Source: Glandiceps talaboti (Eukaryota; Hemichordata; Enteropneusta; Spengelidae). From it: 64,000 nucleotides of DNA. The position numbers and the translations under genes are program-made. Of the stretch, positions 34,691 through 50,106 are shown one piece after another. Every line of letters begins with the position of its first letter. The first letter of the stretch is position 1. Under the pieces are notes generated by a model that was not told where the DNA came from, did no database searches, and was given only the letters and a program-made list of their open reading frames with translations. The stretch lies in the NCBI RefSeq assembly GCF_964340395.1, contig NC_135561.1, positions 24,000,986-24,064,985 of the forward strand. The letters run 5' to 3'.

Positions 34691-36545
34691 ATAAATAAAG
34701 AGTACCAGACGCAAATGAATAAAAATGGGAACAAACTTTATTTTGAAACTAACATAAACTCTATCTAGATACGAGTGAAATGGTACAAAGTAATTCCTTA
34801 TATGGCACAGATTAAATCTTGGTCAATGTAACAATCCCTCATGTCTAACTTTTAATCTTAGAATAATAGACACTTAAATATCTCTTCACCTTGGCTTTTG
34901 GTTGCTTAATGACATTTCAATGTTGTTTGAACGAATTGACAGCACATGACAATACTTGTATCACATACACAAATGGTACACTATCTTTTTTAATCATGAC
35001 AATGTTTAATATCTATATCAGTTAGGAAGTCATGTACATTTCAGGGAAGAACAATTTGAAATCACTGATAAATTTAGCTTACAAAAGGTGTAGTAATATT
35101 GTATCATTCAGCTAGAATACATATAGTTAGTCTTATGTGCAAGGCCCCTCGTCAAATATATTTTGACTGAATGAGGTCCCCTGCCCCATATTTTCACTGA
35201 TCTTTGACAAGGCCTCCATATGTCATCACTTGCACTCCAATGGAATATAGTAATTGTGGATTAGATGTTGATACTAATATTCTTTTTTGTACAAGCCTTC
35301 ATAGAAGACACGTCCCAACTGGTGTGTTGTACGAACAAAATATTGTGGAAATTGGAGTTTGCCATCTGACTCTGAATATGGAGGTCAAAAGTCAAGTATA
35401 AACAGAAAGGGCTTACTTTGCTTAAATACTAGTATAGACATTTAAATGGATTCTTTTTGTATTGACCTTGCTGAGTCAATGTAGAAAGAAAGTGGTCATT
35501 TCACCTTGAAAATGTTTGTCAAAGTCAAATCTTAATAGAAAGCTTGAAGGGTGTCCATATTTATCAAACTTTTGGCAATAACTGGCAAAGGTGCTTTTTA
35601 ATCACAAATGTGGCTGCAATTTGCTATTCAGGTCAAGGTCGTGAAATTGTGGCATGTGTATGTGTCCCACATAGTAAAATCCTTTATCAAGATTACAATA
35701 TCATCATCAAATGTCTTGATGAAAAAAAGATAAAACCAAATTGGCTATTTGACCTTGAAGTCTTAACAGAATGCTCATATTTGATAATATGGGTGCAGGC
35801 AGTTGAATGGAGTTGCTACATATTACACCTCCAAAGTTGTTAAATGATGCATATTGTGAACGTTAATGACTCGATCGTAAAACAAAGTGATGCTATAACT
35901 TCATGCCAGGTTTGATTGAAATCATGCAGTTGATGCAAGCCAGAAAACACACATGTATACACATAGAGAGACCCGACATCATTATATACAAAATAATCTT
36001 GTTTTTACCTTGTTTTTCACTACTGATTGATGTTGTAAGGCTAGTACGCAAAAAGTCTAAATAAATGTCAAGTTTGGCAAATAGTAATCATTTACTTGCA
36101 CAACTTCATAGAAAACATAGGTTCCCCCAAAGACAAGACTGGAGTGTTGTATGTCAGTTATTTTGCAAATTTAAATGGTTTCTCTAGCTACACAACAAAT
36201 GCTCCTCTTAGATACTATGGTTGTAGACACTTGAATGGAGTCTATGTATTCCAAAGTCATGATGAACATTGTGAAATTTAATATGCCATATTTGATTTAT
36301 AGTCACATAGTATGTTACCTTTACCAGAGACATAATGATGAACACACAGACAGATGGAACATAATGTAAAAGCCTCCTCTGGAATGGTTCCCATGGTGGC
36401 TAATTAAATTGAAATCAACTGCTGCATAGGGAATATAACTTGTAGTGTATCTACAAGTATTTGTATGATTTTGCTGGATTCATAAAATAGAGCCTGCACA
36501 TAAATGTGTATATTAATGCACAGATATAGAATACATAGCAATGTA
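34691..36545. other. Gene-poor sequence; possible minus-strand 3' UTR
   Basis: AT-rich unique sequence. At 34737-34742 the plus strand reads tttatt (AATAAA on the minus strand), so a minus-strand transcript could end here, but no minus-strand exon with splice sites was found between here and 38 kb. From about 35130 to 36350 the sequence has repeated phrases such as ttgaccttgaagtc and tcaaggtc, like an interspersed repeat also met at 59380-59960 and, weakly, 47480-47650. Short open frames at 35204, 35544 and 36096 are judged fortuitous. Confidence 0.3.
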
Positions 36546-36547
36546 AA

Positions 36548-36990
<443 letters not shown>

Positions 36991-38022
36991 GGTGTTTGTG
37001 AAGTGTAAAAAATATAGGATGCTTTGTTTGAATATTGGGCAATTGTGTTTGTATGTTTTCATGGAGAGACTGTGATTCCTGTAAGGTCTATGGTTTTAGA
37101 TGGGTTTGTCGATCATTTATCCATCATTGCATGTACTGCATGAACTTTATTTTCACCCATCTCTGATGGCTGCCTGGACTACATGTGTAAATAACTACTA
37201 CTGTTACACCATGATTACACTCATCTCAATCTTGTCTGGCTTTAATTTGTTCATCTACACTTAATCTTGATAACAGCACAACTTTAATAAATGCTACATT
37301 ACGAGTGTTGGTAATAATCTGAAAGGCTTAACATTTGATCAGTGTTGTTCTATGACAAATATTAAAGTGTCCATAACATGTAGCCTTGCTTTCTTTTTGT
37401 TGAACTGTTATTAACTTCCCATTACATGAATATCAATAAGAGTTATATTGTGACTTCTATATAAGAATTGACTTCTACCCCATTCTGTGAGAATATACCA
37501 TAGTTGACACCTAACACTTTCATAGTTTTTGTACATAGACTACCATCAGGTAATACTTGAGTCATGGAAATAGAGCCAATCAGATATATAACTCAATAAA
37601 ATCAACACACACACAATTTAGAAGAATTCATAACTCCTACACTATATCTCTGTAAATATACATCTTGTAAACATCTAAATCACTGTACTTTAGTTCCTGA
37701 CGACCATATTCTTTATCTTCATATACTATGTTGTCAATCTTGAGACACTTGCACAGAATTTTGTGCTCCCCCTACAGTGTTCATATAAACATGATAATAG
37801 CCGTACTGAGGTAGACAGAAAATTGTCAACTGTAGATCACTAAAATGTGATGGGTATGGGTTGCTGGTTGTTGTTGTCAAAGGTCAATGATTGATCTTCT
37901 CATGTTTCTAGGATTGATATATGCAATTGTCCAACCGAACTTCATCTTCAGTCTGTTTAAACTAAAATCACGTGGGGGACACAACATTAATATTATGGGA
38001 TGTTTTGGTAAAAGTTGTTTTC
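36991..38022. other. Unique AT-rich sequence, no gene seen
   Basis: About 1 kb with no supported exon, repeat or RNA gene. A 64-codon plus-strand frame at 37887 has a hydrophobic start but no other support. Confidence 0.3.
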
Positions 38023-38024
38023 CC

Positions 38025-39179
38025 CTCCAAGATCAACAAGTCATTGAGAATGACATAGTCCCCGCTATGATTGGGTTTTAAGGAATTATCACTACTCTGA
38101 TCACGCAACAACACTTGTGAACCTAAATCAAACAGACTTAGATATGTTGTGTCTGCTTGTTGGACAAGGAATGTACATGCCTACAACAATAAAGGATGGG
38201 TCGGGTATGGGGGATCGTATCACGACGAAAATGGATATGCACATGTATGTCATAGAACACAGTCCTAATACCAACTTTGAATGAGATCTGTTCAAGCATG
38301 TCTGAGTTGTGGCTTTGGACATAGAAAAATCACAAACAAAATGGCTGCCAGGCGGCCATATTGGATCGTATCACAACAACAATGAATATCTGTATCTGTA
38401 TAGTTACGGTGTAGGTCCTGGATATATGCACATGTATGTCATAGAACACTGTCCAAATACCAACTTTGAATGAGATCTGTTCAAGCATGTCCGAGTTATG
38501 GCTTTGGACATGGAAAATTCACAAAAAAATTGGCTGCTAGGCGGCCATATTGGCTTGTATCATGACAAAAAATGGATATGCACATGTATGTCATAGAACA
38601 CTGTCTTAATGCCAACTTTGAATGAGATCTGTTCAAGCATGTCTGAGTTATGGCTTTGGACATAGAAAAATCACAAAAAAATGGCTGCCAGGCGGCCATA
38701 TTGGATCGTATCACGATGAAAATGGATATGCACATGTATGTCATAAAACACTGTCCTAATATTAACTTTGAATGAGATCTGTTCAAGCATGTCCGAGTAA
38801 TGGCTTTGGACATGGTAAATTCACAAACAAAATGGCTGCCAGGCGGCCATATTGGATCGTATCATGACAACAATGAATATGCACACATATGTCATAGAGC
38901 ACTGTCCTAATACCAACTTTGAATGAGATCTGTTCAAGCATGTATGAGTTATGGCTTTAGACAGGGAAAATTTGCAAACAAAATGGCTGCCAGGCGACCA
39001 TGTTGGATCGTATCATGAAACAAATTGATGTGCATATGTATGCCATTATATGTTGCCCCTGTACCAAGTTTGAAATAAATCGGTCCTGGCATCTCCAAGA
39101 AACGGCTGCGGACGGACGGACGGACGGACGGAACCCAATCCATAAGTCCCCATCCCGGACTTCGTCCGGCGGGGACTAA
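38025..39179 (+). repeat. Interspersed repeat family B, full copy
   Basis: The order is: aagtcattgagaatgacata, then TAGTCCCCGCtatgattggg, a 5' segment ending near ggtcgggtatgggggatc, about five tandem monomers of roughly 151 bp (phrases atggatatgcacatgtatgt, gatctgttcaagcatgtc and caaaatggctgccaggcggc), then a 3' segment with ggcatctccaagaaacggct, (GGAC)n and the terminal hairpin ending GCGGGGACTAA. The TAGTCCCCGC start and its inverted copy at the end form short terminal inverted repeats. It is non-coding; its many minus-strand frames arise from the monomers. Confidence 0.85.
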
Positions 39180-39181
39180 CA

Positions 39182-39562
39182 AAACAAATATTCTATGACA
39201 TGAGAGCGTTATTCCAATGAAAACATGAAAGACAACTTATTACGTGCTAAATTCCTGTGATAGTCAAAACAACTGTATCAATGAATATTAATGAGAGAAG
39301 ATAGCCTGTCAATACGGTGTATGTTGGCGCTGTTTTTTAGAACCGTTAGTGTGGGCCAGAATAGTTGAGCATTGTCCCATCGAAATGACTGACACAGAGC
39401 TTTCTCTCAGTTTCCGTGCTGTCCCGACTGTAATATTTTATTATCAACTAACAATAATGCCATCTGAAACCTGTCGCTAACCAGTGTGTTACTGTCACTG
39501 CAGGAATTTGTAACTTTTATGGGCAAATCGGCAAAACACAAGTTATCCGATAGTTTGAAATG
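39182..39562. other. Unique sequence, no gene seen
   Basis: About 380 bp between family B and the 45-bp array. No exon, RNA or repeat is recognised. Confidence 0.3.
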
Positions 39563-39563
39563 T

Positions 39564-40020
39564 TGATTGACAGAAGTTATGGTATGTGTTGATGTATCAT
39601 TTGATTGACAGAAGTTATAGTATGTGTTGATGTATCATTTGATTGTGATATGACTGAAGTTACGGTATGTGTTGATGTATCATTTGATTGTGCTATGACT
39701 GAAGTTACGGTATGTGTTGATGTATCATTTGATTGTGCTATGACTGAAGTTACGGTATGTGTTGATGTATCATTTGATTGTGCTATAACTGAAGTTACGG
39801 TATGTGTTGATGTATCATTTGATTGTGATATGACTGAAGTTACGGTATGTGTTGATGTATCATTTGATTGTGATATGACTGAAGTTACGGTATGTGTTGA
39901 TGTATCATTTGATTGTGCTATGACTGAAGTTACGGTATGTGTTGATGTATCATTTGATTGTGCTATGACTGAAGTTACGGTATGTGTTGATGCATCATTT
40001 GATTGTGATATGACTAAAGT
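39564..40020. repeat. 45-bp tandem repeat, about 10 copies
   Basis: Units contain atgactgaagttacggtatg and tgttgatgtatcatttgat. As 45 is divisible by three, one frame is open for 147 codons (39605-40048) as a 15-residue repeat (MTEVTVCVDVSFDCA). Synonymous drift is not visible and the unit has no known match, so I treat it as a satellite. Confidence 0.9.
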
Positions 40021-40048
40021 TGTTGCATATTTTATTAATACCAGTTAG

Positions 40049-40636
40049 TATGTTAATTTAAAAGTAATTATGTTGTATGAGAACATTACTTTATAAATTA
40101 CGTTGTGAAAATAAAGACCATGTAAATCATACTTTCTGTTTAATATCGATGTATTCATACCATGCACACAGTTAAATACAAAATTTTCCAATGTTTCCAA
40201 GCCAAGATTGATGGCATTTTTTTTGCGAGTTCAAGTAGATTGGCTTTCTCATTTTCGATGATGTAATTTTCCTCTCCCTTAAGAACACACGGAGTTGATT
40301 TTTTCACACATTGTGTTGACAGTTTTGTGCACTGCCATACTATTAGCAGTCATGGCGAAAATTATGGCCCTCACTTTGTCAAATATGGGGCGCCCTCTCA
40401 CGGCGCTTACCTGCTAAATGACCGGACATTCAATAACCGGAATACGCCGTATTTGTGATGGAATAATACTGACATGCGCCGTTTGCACACTGCCCACCAT
40501 GGGGTTGAACCACATTTAATGCCTTGAGTAATGAGACTGACTAGACATAATGTAGGAAGATAATGTTGAGTAAAATCAGAATACGGTCGTCAGGAACAAG
40601 ACTAAAATCACTGCAATAGTTTCAATTTTGTTGATT
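40049..40636. other. Unique sequence, no gene seen
   Basis: No supported gene. A short gcgccctctcacggcgctta stretch near 40390 is locally GC-rich. Confidence 0.3.
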
Positions 40637-41010
40637 TACACAATCCCTCAATTATGTGATATAGAAATATGATGTACACAGTCCCTCTATGTGATATAGA
40701 AATATGATGTACAAAGTCCCTCTATGTGATATAGAAATATGATGTACACAGTCCCTCTATGTGATATAGAAATATGATGTACACAGTCCCTCTATGTGAT
40801 ATAGAAATATGATGTACACAGTCCCTCTATGTGATATAGAAATATGATATACACAGTCCCTCTATGTGATATAGAAATATGATGTACACAGTCCCTCTAT
40901 GTGATATAGAAATATGATGTACACAGTCCCTCTATGTGATATAGAAATATGATGTACACAGTCCCTCTATGTGATATAGAAATATGATGTACATAGTCCC
41001 TCTATGTGAT
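40637..41010. repeat. 35-bp tandem repeat, about 10 copies
   Basis: Units contain acagtccctctatgtgatat and agaaatatgatgtac, with very low divergence among copies. Confidence 0.95.
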
Positions 41011-41359
41011 CGAAAAGCTGCGATTTAGGACAGTGACATTACAAACATCTCAAGCTGCGACAGACATGCAACTAAAACAGTTGTTATACACAAACTAAGT
41101 CTGTATTTGTAACATGTATTAGGTTAAGTGGGTGATGAAGATTAATCACCCTTTTATATGCCAAATTCCTGTTACCAGCAAGATGAACGATTTGATGGTT
41201 TGGCCACTGGGAGTGCTGTTTGCAAGCTGTATTGAGGCTGGAAGTGGCCAGAATAGTATTGTAGTTGTGAAGACAGCAGACATGAAGATACAACTCATTT
41301 TCCATGTTGTTCTCCCTGTATTTTTATCAATAATCAACACTTGCCAAACCATTACTAAC

Positions 41360-42472
41360 AAGCCATTGAGAATGACATAGTCCCCGCTATGATTGGGTTT
41401 TAAGGAATTAGCACTACTCTGATCACGCAACAACACTTGTGAACCTAAATCAAACAGACTTAGATATGTTGTGTCTGCTTGTCGGACATGGAACATGCCT
41501 ACAACAATAAAGGATTGGTCGGGTATGGGGGATCATATCAATATGAAAATGGATATGCAAATGTATGTCATAGAACACTGTCCTAATACCAACTCTGAAT
41601 GAGATCTGTTCAAGCATGTCTGAGTTATGGCTTTGGACATGGAAAATTCACAAACAAAATGGCTGCCAGGCAGCCATATTGGATCGTATCATGACGAAAA
41701 TGGATATGAACAGTGTCATAGAACACTGTCCTAATACCAACTTCGAATGAGATCTGTTCAAGCATGTCTGAGTTATGGCTTTGGACATGGAAAATTTGCA
41801 AAAAAAATGGCTGCCAGGCAGCCATATTGGATCGTATCTCAATGAAAATGGATATGCACATGTATGTCATAGAACACTGTCCTAATATCAACTTTGAATG
41901 AGATCTGTTCAAGCATGTCTGAGTTATGGCTTTGGACATGGAAAATTTGCAAACAAAATGGCTGCCAGGCAGCCATATTGGATCGTATCACAATGAAAAT
42001 GGATATGCACATGTATGTCATAGAACACTGTCCTAATACCAACTTTGAATGAGATCTGTTCAAGCATGTCTGAGTTATGGCTTTGGACATGAAAATTCAC
42101 AAACAAAATGGCTGCCAGGCGGCCATATTGGTCGTATCATGACAACAATGAATATGCACATATATGCCATAGAACACTGTCCTAATACCAACTCTGAATG
42201 AGATCTGTGTGAGCATGTCTGAGTTATGGCTTTAGACAGGGAAAATTCGCAAACTAAATGGCTGCTAGGCGGCCATATTGGATCGTATCATAAAACAAAT
42301 TGACGTGCATATGTATACCATAGCATGTTGCCCCTGTACCAAGTTTGAAAAAAATCGGTACAGGCATCTCCAAGAAACGACTGCGGATGGACGCACGGAC
42401 GGACGGACGCACGGACAGACGGAACCCAATCCATAAGTCCCCGTTCCGGACTTCGTCCGCGGGGACTAACAA
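41360..42472 (+). repeat. Interspersed repeat family B, full copy
   Basis: Same order as the copy at 38025: agccattgagaatgacatag, TAGTCCCCGC, about five 151-bp monomers, then (GGAC)n and a terminal hairpin ending GCGGGGACTAA. Here the monomers mostly carry the perfect palindromic form ATGGCTGCCAGGCAGCCAT. The 41011-41359 stretch before it is unique with no gene seen. Confidence 0.85.
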
Positions 42473-42926
42473 CACACAGAGTACTTAAGTGCATTTTGTT
42501 CATGGCTTGAAGCACTGTCATATGACTACTTTCAAGCCCTTGAAAGCCTTCTTTTGATCATTACAGGCAAAATGATTGGAACTTTGGCAACCATAATATG
42601 GCATATTGAGATGGCATGAACATTAGAAGTGTACACATAGTACATGGTTCTCTTTATATAGTCAATCATTTTTCATGACTGGTAAACCTATTAGATAGTT
42701 GACATGTCTGTGAATGATAAGAGAAACCAGCCTTCTGTAAGTGAAATTCAATAGGTGTTTGATTATTATCATTTATCCAGTATTGCTTCCAATAAAATTC
42801 AATAATTTTCCATAGTGTAGCTCAGGCACACTTTGCCCAAATAAGACAAGTTACAAACTTGTTGATATACGTTCACTCAGTTATCTGGCTTTGATTTTTC
42901 TCTCATCATCTTTAATTTTTTAACAT
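42473..42926. other. Unique AT-rich sequence, no gene seen
   Basis: About 450 bp; no exon, RNA or repeat recognised. Confidence 0.3.
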
Positions 42927-43364
42927 ACAATAAACCTTATATGGCCTGGATGTGGGTTTTGCAGACCTCGGTAGTACAACGTATAATAAACCTTATATGG
43001 CCCGGATGTGGGTTTTGCAGACCTCGGTAGTACAACGTATAATAAATCTTATATGGCCCGGATGTGGGTTTTGCAGACCTCGATAGTACAACGTATAATA
43101 AACCTTATATGGCCCGGATGTGGGTTTTGCAGACCTTGGTAGTACAACGTATAATAAACCTTATATGGCCTGGATGTGGGTTTTGCAGACCTCGGTAGTA
43201 CAACGTATAATAAACCTTATATGGCCTGGATGTGGGTTTTGCAGACCTCGGTAGTACAACGTATAATAAACCTTATATGGCCTGGATATGTGGGTTTTGC
43301 AGACCTCGGTAGTACAACGTATAATAAATCTTATATGGCCTGGATGTGGGTTTTGCAGACCTGG
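42927..43364. repeat. 56-bp tandem repeat, about 8 copies
   Basis: Units contain ataataaaccttatatggcc, tggatgtgggttttgcagac and ctcggtagtacaacgt. It abuts the 66-bp array directly at gcagacct/ggtgtaatg. Confidence 0.95.
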
Positions 43365-44455
43365 TGTAATGTTTACAAGGTAGCTGATTGGTCAGTGGAG
43401 TTCAATTGTACTACTTTATATTACACCTGTTGTAATGTTTACAAGGTAGATGGTTGATCAGAGGAATTAAATTGTACTACTTTATATTACACTTGGTGCA
43501 ATGTTTACAAGATAGATGGTTGATCAGTGGAATTAAATTGTACTACTTTATATTACACCTGGTGTAATGTTTACAAGGTAGCTGATTGGTCAGTGGAATT
43601 AAATTGTACTACTTTATATTACACCTGTTGTAATGTTTACATGGTAGATGGTTGATCAGAGGAATTAAATTGTACTACTTTATATTACACTTGGTGCAAT
43701 GTTTACAAGGTAGCTGATTGGTCAGTGGAATTAAATTGTACTACTTTATATTACACCTGTTGTAATCTTTACACGGTAGATGGTTGATCAGAGGAATTAA
43801 ATTGTACTACTTTATATTACACCTGGTGTAATGTTTACAAGGTAGCTGATTGGTCAGAGGAATTAAATTGTACTACTTTATATTACACCTGGTGCAATGC
43901 TTACAATGTAGCTGATTGGTCAGAGGAATTAAATTGTACTACTTTATATTACACCTGGTGCAATGTTTACAAGGTAGCTGATTGGTCAGAGGAATTAAAT
44001 TGTACTACTTTATATTACACCTGGTGCAATGTTTACAAGGTAGACGGTTGGTCAGAGGAATTAAATTGTACTACTTTATATTACACCTGGTGCAATGTTT
44101 ACAAGGTAGCTGATTGGTCAGTGGAATTAAATTGTACTACTTTATATTACACCTGGTGCAATGTTTACAAGGTAGCTGATTGGTCAGTGGAATTAAATTG
44201 TACTACTTTATATTACACCTGGTGCAATGTTTACAAGGTAGCTGATTGGTCAGTGGAATTAAATTGTACTACTTTATATCACACCTGGTGCAATGTTTAC
44301 AAGGTAGCTGATTGGTCAGTGGAATTAAATTGTACTACTTTATATTACACCTGGTGCAATGTTTACAAGGTAGATGGTTGATCAGAGGAATTAAATTGTA
44401 CTACTTTATATTACACCTGGTGCAATGTTTACAAGGTAGATGGTTGATCAGTGGG
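43365..44455. repeat. 66-bp tandem repeat, about 16-17 copies
   Basis: Units contain ggtgcaatgtttacaaggta, gctgattggtcagtggaatt and actactttatattacacc. Two variants alternate (gctgattggtcag and gatggttgatcag). Degenerate copies continue to about 44710. Confidence 0.95.
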
Positions 44456-45184
44456 GTTTTATTTTTACCACTTTTAACAAGGTTGCTGGTTAGTCAAAAG
44501 AATGAAGTAATAGCAGTATTCACCTGGTTGATTTTTTAAAGTGGACTTCTGTGATTCATCTTACATTTATGACAGTTTAACAAAGTGGCAAGTTTAATTC
44601 ACTCATGAATTTGACCTGATTACATCTGGTGATTCAAAATAGGTAGCTGATTGGTCAATGAATTTGAGATGATTACACCTGGTAATTCAAGAGGGTTGGT
44701 GATTGGTCAGTGGTGGCAGCTTTACCAAAGTAGCCAATGTGTAATACAGGGGTGAATATTGGCTACTGATACAATTATAAATCAAACAGACGATGTTAAG
44801 ATCCACATAAAGATATGATGAATGTAATATAGGTGAAAGTTTGCAAAGGAAGACAGACCATTGAGATGTTTCTCCTCTTATCTGTGTTTTACAAAATGTT
44901 TTGGTTGTAGCCAATGATATCTAATGATTACATCGTCATAGTGTATGGATCAAAACAACTATACACATTGTACTAGGTGATTATATATTCCAGCAACTAC
45001 CTCTGGTTTGAATGGAGGGGGGGGGGGGGGTGTGCATATGACCAGGTGTGGTAGGGGGTAATTTCAATGATTTGGGAAGGATGAACAGCTAGCACTGAGT
45101 ATAGACATGAAGTTATAGGTTGTTTTATACCTTAAATTGTTTGTCATTCTGGTGGCATACATCTAGACTCGCTTCCCTTTCAAG
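44456..45184. other. Degenerate repeat tail and unique sequence
   Basis: 44456-44710 holds decayed relatives of the 66-bp unit (gctgattggtca, tacacctggt). The rest is unique, with a G run at 45018-45031. No gene is seen. Confidence 0.35.
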
Positions 45185-47152
45185 ATTGAGATTTAGAACT
45201 GGTTAACAAAGGTTATCTTTAGATTTAGAACTGGTTAACAAAGGTTATCTTTAGATTTAGAACTGGTTAACAAAGGTTATCTTTAGATTTAGAACTGGTT
45301 AACAAAGGTTATCTTTAGATTTAGAACTGGTTAACAAAGGTTATCTTTAGATTTAGAACTGGTTAACAAAGGTTATCTTTAGATTTAGAACTGGTTAACA
45401 AAGATTATCTTTAGATTTAGAACTGGTTAACAAAGATTATCTTTAGATTTGGTTATCTTTAGATTTAGAACTGGTTAACAAAGGTTATCTTTAGATTCAG
45501 AACTGGTTAACAAAAATTATCTTTAGATTCAGTACTGGTTAACCAAGATTATCTTTAGATTTAGAACTGGTTAACAAGATTATCTTTAGATTTGGTTATC
45601 TTTAGATTTAGAACTGGTTAACAAAGGTTATCTTTAGATTTAGAACTGGTTAACAAAGGTTATCTTTAGATTTAGAACTGGTTAACAAAGATTATCTTTA
45701 GATTTAGAACTGGTTAACAAAGATTATCTTTAGATTTGGTTATCTTTAGATTTAGAACTGGTTAACAAAGGTTATCTTTAGATTCAGAACTGGTTAACAA
45801 AAATTATCTTTAGATTCAGAACTGGTTAACCAAGATTATCTTTAGATTTAGAACTGGTTAACAAAGGTTATCTTTAGATTCAGAACTGGTTAACAAAAAT
45901 TATCTTTAGATTTAGAACTGGTTAACCAAGATTATCTTTAGATTTAGAACTGGTTAACAAAGGTTATCTTTAGATTTAGAACTGGTTAACAAAGGTTACC
46001 TTTAGATATAGAACTGGTTAACAAAGATTATCTTTAGATTTAGAACTGGTCAACAAAGGTTATCTTTAGATTTAGAACTGGTTAACAAAGGTTATCTTTA
46101 GATTTAGAACTGGTTAACAAAGGTTATATTTAGATTTAGAACTGGTTAACAAAGATTATCTTTAGATTTAGAACTGGTTAACAAAGGTTATCTTTAGATT
46201 TAGAACTGGTTAACAAAGATTAGATTTAGATTTAGAACTGGTCAACAAAGGTTATCTTTAGATTTAGAACTGGTTAACAAAGATTATCTTTAGATTTAGA
46301 ACTGGTTAACAAAGGTTATCTTTAGATTTAGAACTGGTTAACAATGGTTATCTTTAGATTTAGAACTGGTTAACAAAGGTTATCTTTAGATTTAGAACTG
46401 GTTAACAAAGATTATCTTTAGATTTAGAACTGGTTAACAAAGATTATCTTTAGATTTAGAACTGGTTAACCAAGGTTATCTTTAGATTTAGAACTGGTTA
46501 ACAAAGGTTACCTTTAGATATAGAACTGGTTAACAAAGATTATCTTTAGATTTAGAACTGGTTAACAATGGTTATCTTTAGATTTAGAACTGGTTAACAA
46601 AGGTTATCTTTAGATTTAGAACTGGTTAACAAAGGTTATCTTTAGATTTAGAACTGGTTAACAAAGATTATCTTTAGATTTAGAACTGGTTAACCAAGGT
46701 TATCTTTAGATTTAGAACTGGTTAACAAAGGTTACCTTTAGATATAGAACTGGTTAACAAAGATTATCTTTAGATTTAGAACTGGTTAACAATGGTTATC
46801 TTTAGATTTAGAACTGGTTAACAATGGTTATCTTTAGATTTAGAACTGGTTAACAAAGATTATCTTTAGATTTAGAACTGGTCAACAAAGATTATCTTTA
46901 GATTTAGAACTGGTTAACAAAGATTATCTTTAGATTTAGAACTGGTCAACAAAGGTTATCTTTAGATTTAGAACTGGTTAACCAAGGTTATCTTTAGATT
47001 TAGAACTGGTTAACAAAGGTTACCTTTAGATTTAGAACTGGTTAACAAAGATTATCTTTAGATTTAGAACTGGTTAACTGGTTATCTTTAGATTTAGAAC
47101 TGGTTAAAAATGGTTATCTTTAGATTTAGAACTGGTTAACAAAGGTTATCTT
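45185..47152. repeat. 32-bp tandem repeat, about 61 copies
   Basis: Units contain agatttagaactggttaaca and aaggttatcttt. Variants (aagattatc, aatggttatc, accaaggtt, a deleted ttagatttggttatc form) recur in blocks, for example the ggttacctttagatatag unit near 45992, 46505 and 46730, showing higher-order structure. Confidence 0.96.
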
Positions 47153-48318
47153 TTTATACCTACTTGTTATATTTACAGTTGTTTTTAAAATAGGAACAAG
47201 GCTTGTAAAGCATTGAAGTGAAAAACTAAATTGTAACCATAACAACAGTATTACTAGTAAAACTATCAAATTTAATATTGCATTGCAACAGTACATGTAT
47301 TGTGGTACATTTATAGTTGTAACATATTAACATAACTATTTCCTGGTTAATACAATCATATGCATTGCAGAGTGGTTTCCATGGCTACTGACCTGCACAC
47401 TTACTTGTTTGATGTTACTTGTAAAGACTACATTTTGAGGACTGCCCAAATATATAATTTGATCTCACTTTATATTTGCTAGATGTTTGACAAAGTAGTC
47501 AACTTGACCTTTGACTTAGGGTTTCAACATACTATATTTGACTGTGGAGCTGTGTCTATGGTTAATGTTAATCATTATTAGCATTGTCAATTTAACCATG
47601 ACCTTAGTTTAAGTTGAATTTGACCTTGGTTTTGGTGTATTGTACACTAAGTACTAGTACACACAGCAGTCAAAATTACTCAGATTGTATAGAATAGGTA
47701 TGGCACTCACCCATCAATTTTGAAAAATATCTCTGAACAATTCAATCTGAGACAATTGTTGAATATGTTGGGTTGTGGTTTTTATATTCAATCTAATTTG
47801 TAACATTGTCCAAACCATCTCCTCTATCCTGCAGGAGTATTATTAGCTTAGACTAGACTGGGCAGCAAACAAAAACTTATATATATATATAAGTATATCT
47901 TTTAAACTAAAAATATCTGTACACAGTAAAAATGAAAACAATACTATAAAGTTACAATCTGTGATATATCATTATTAGAATTCTTAAATCAATTCATGGA
48001 TATATAATCTGGTAACAAATATAAAAATTGCAAGTGACACAAATTAATAAAATTACATTCAATTTTTAGCACCAAGATTAAACACAACATCAACTTTTAG
48101 TAGACAGCAATGAGCACTGAATCTTAGACCAGGTGTAAACTGAAACTGCTCCCTTGGGTTAGTTTCTCTCTTACGACTATTGGAATCATACCAATAAAAA
48201 AGAAAGTGTAGATTTCTAAGGCTAGCAAGCTTTAAGAAACATTCTTAGGTCATAAATAAGTAGCAATTTTTGTTTGTAAATCAAAAGTAAACATCTTCAA
48301 AATGTTTTTACCATGGGG
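47153..48318. other. Unique AT-rich sequence, no gene seen
   Basis: No supported exon. 47480-47650 has tgacctttgac-type phrases like the repeat at 35130 and 59380. A short TA run lies at 47880-47890. Confidence 0.3.
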
Positions 48319-49884
<1,566 letters not shown>

Positions 49885-49963
49885 CTAATCTAATGGTACC
49901 TTTGTATCAATATCATCTAGTTCAGTTGCTCTGTCGGGTACAGCTGCATACTCTTGTTTTGGC
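49885..49963 (-). CDS. Terminal exon, acidic-tail protein (unknown)
   Basis: A 79-bp minus-strand exon after the acceptor gatccttgcag. One base completes a split codon, then it reads PKQEYAAVPDRATELDDIDT and KVPLD before TAG (49887-49885). EYAAV fits the tyrosine sorting motif YxxPhi. The entry phase (2) agrees with the exit phase of the exon at 55179-55253 and of all the others in this set. I do not recognise the family; the pattern suits the cytoplasmic C-terminus of a membrane protein. Confidence 0.55.
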
Positions 49964-50106
49964 CTGCAAGGATCAGTACAAAATGATTAGTTTTACTTTT
50001 GAAACTAAACAATAATCTAACATACAAGGGTCAAATCAAGAAAAAAATATTTTATTATCTTATTTTATTAGGAATACCTGTGGGAACTAGGCTCCAGTAT
50101 AGGAAG

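Noticed and set aside
38025-39179. Family B as a Helitron
   Set aside because: It has a 3' hairpin and ends CTAA, but the hairpin is directly at the end instead of about 10 bases inside, and the element has short terminal inverted repeats, which Helitrons lack.
38128-39182. Conserved minus-strand peptides (MSKAITQTCLNRSHSKL and similar), also at 41625-42106, 53052 and 62954
   Set aside because: They come from the 151-bp monomer of a non-coding dispersed repeat. They are interrupted differently in each copy and have no constant reading frame across monomers.
45185-47152. Telomere-like repeat
   Set aside because: The 32-bp unit contains ggttatctttag but no TTAGGG or TTAGG tandem run.
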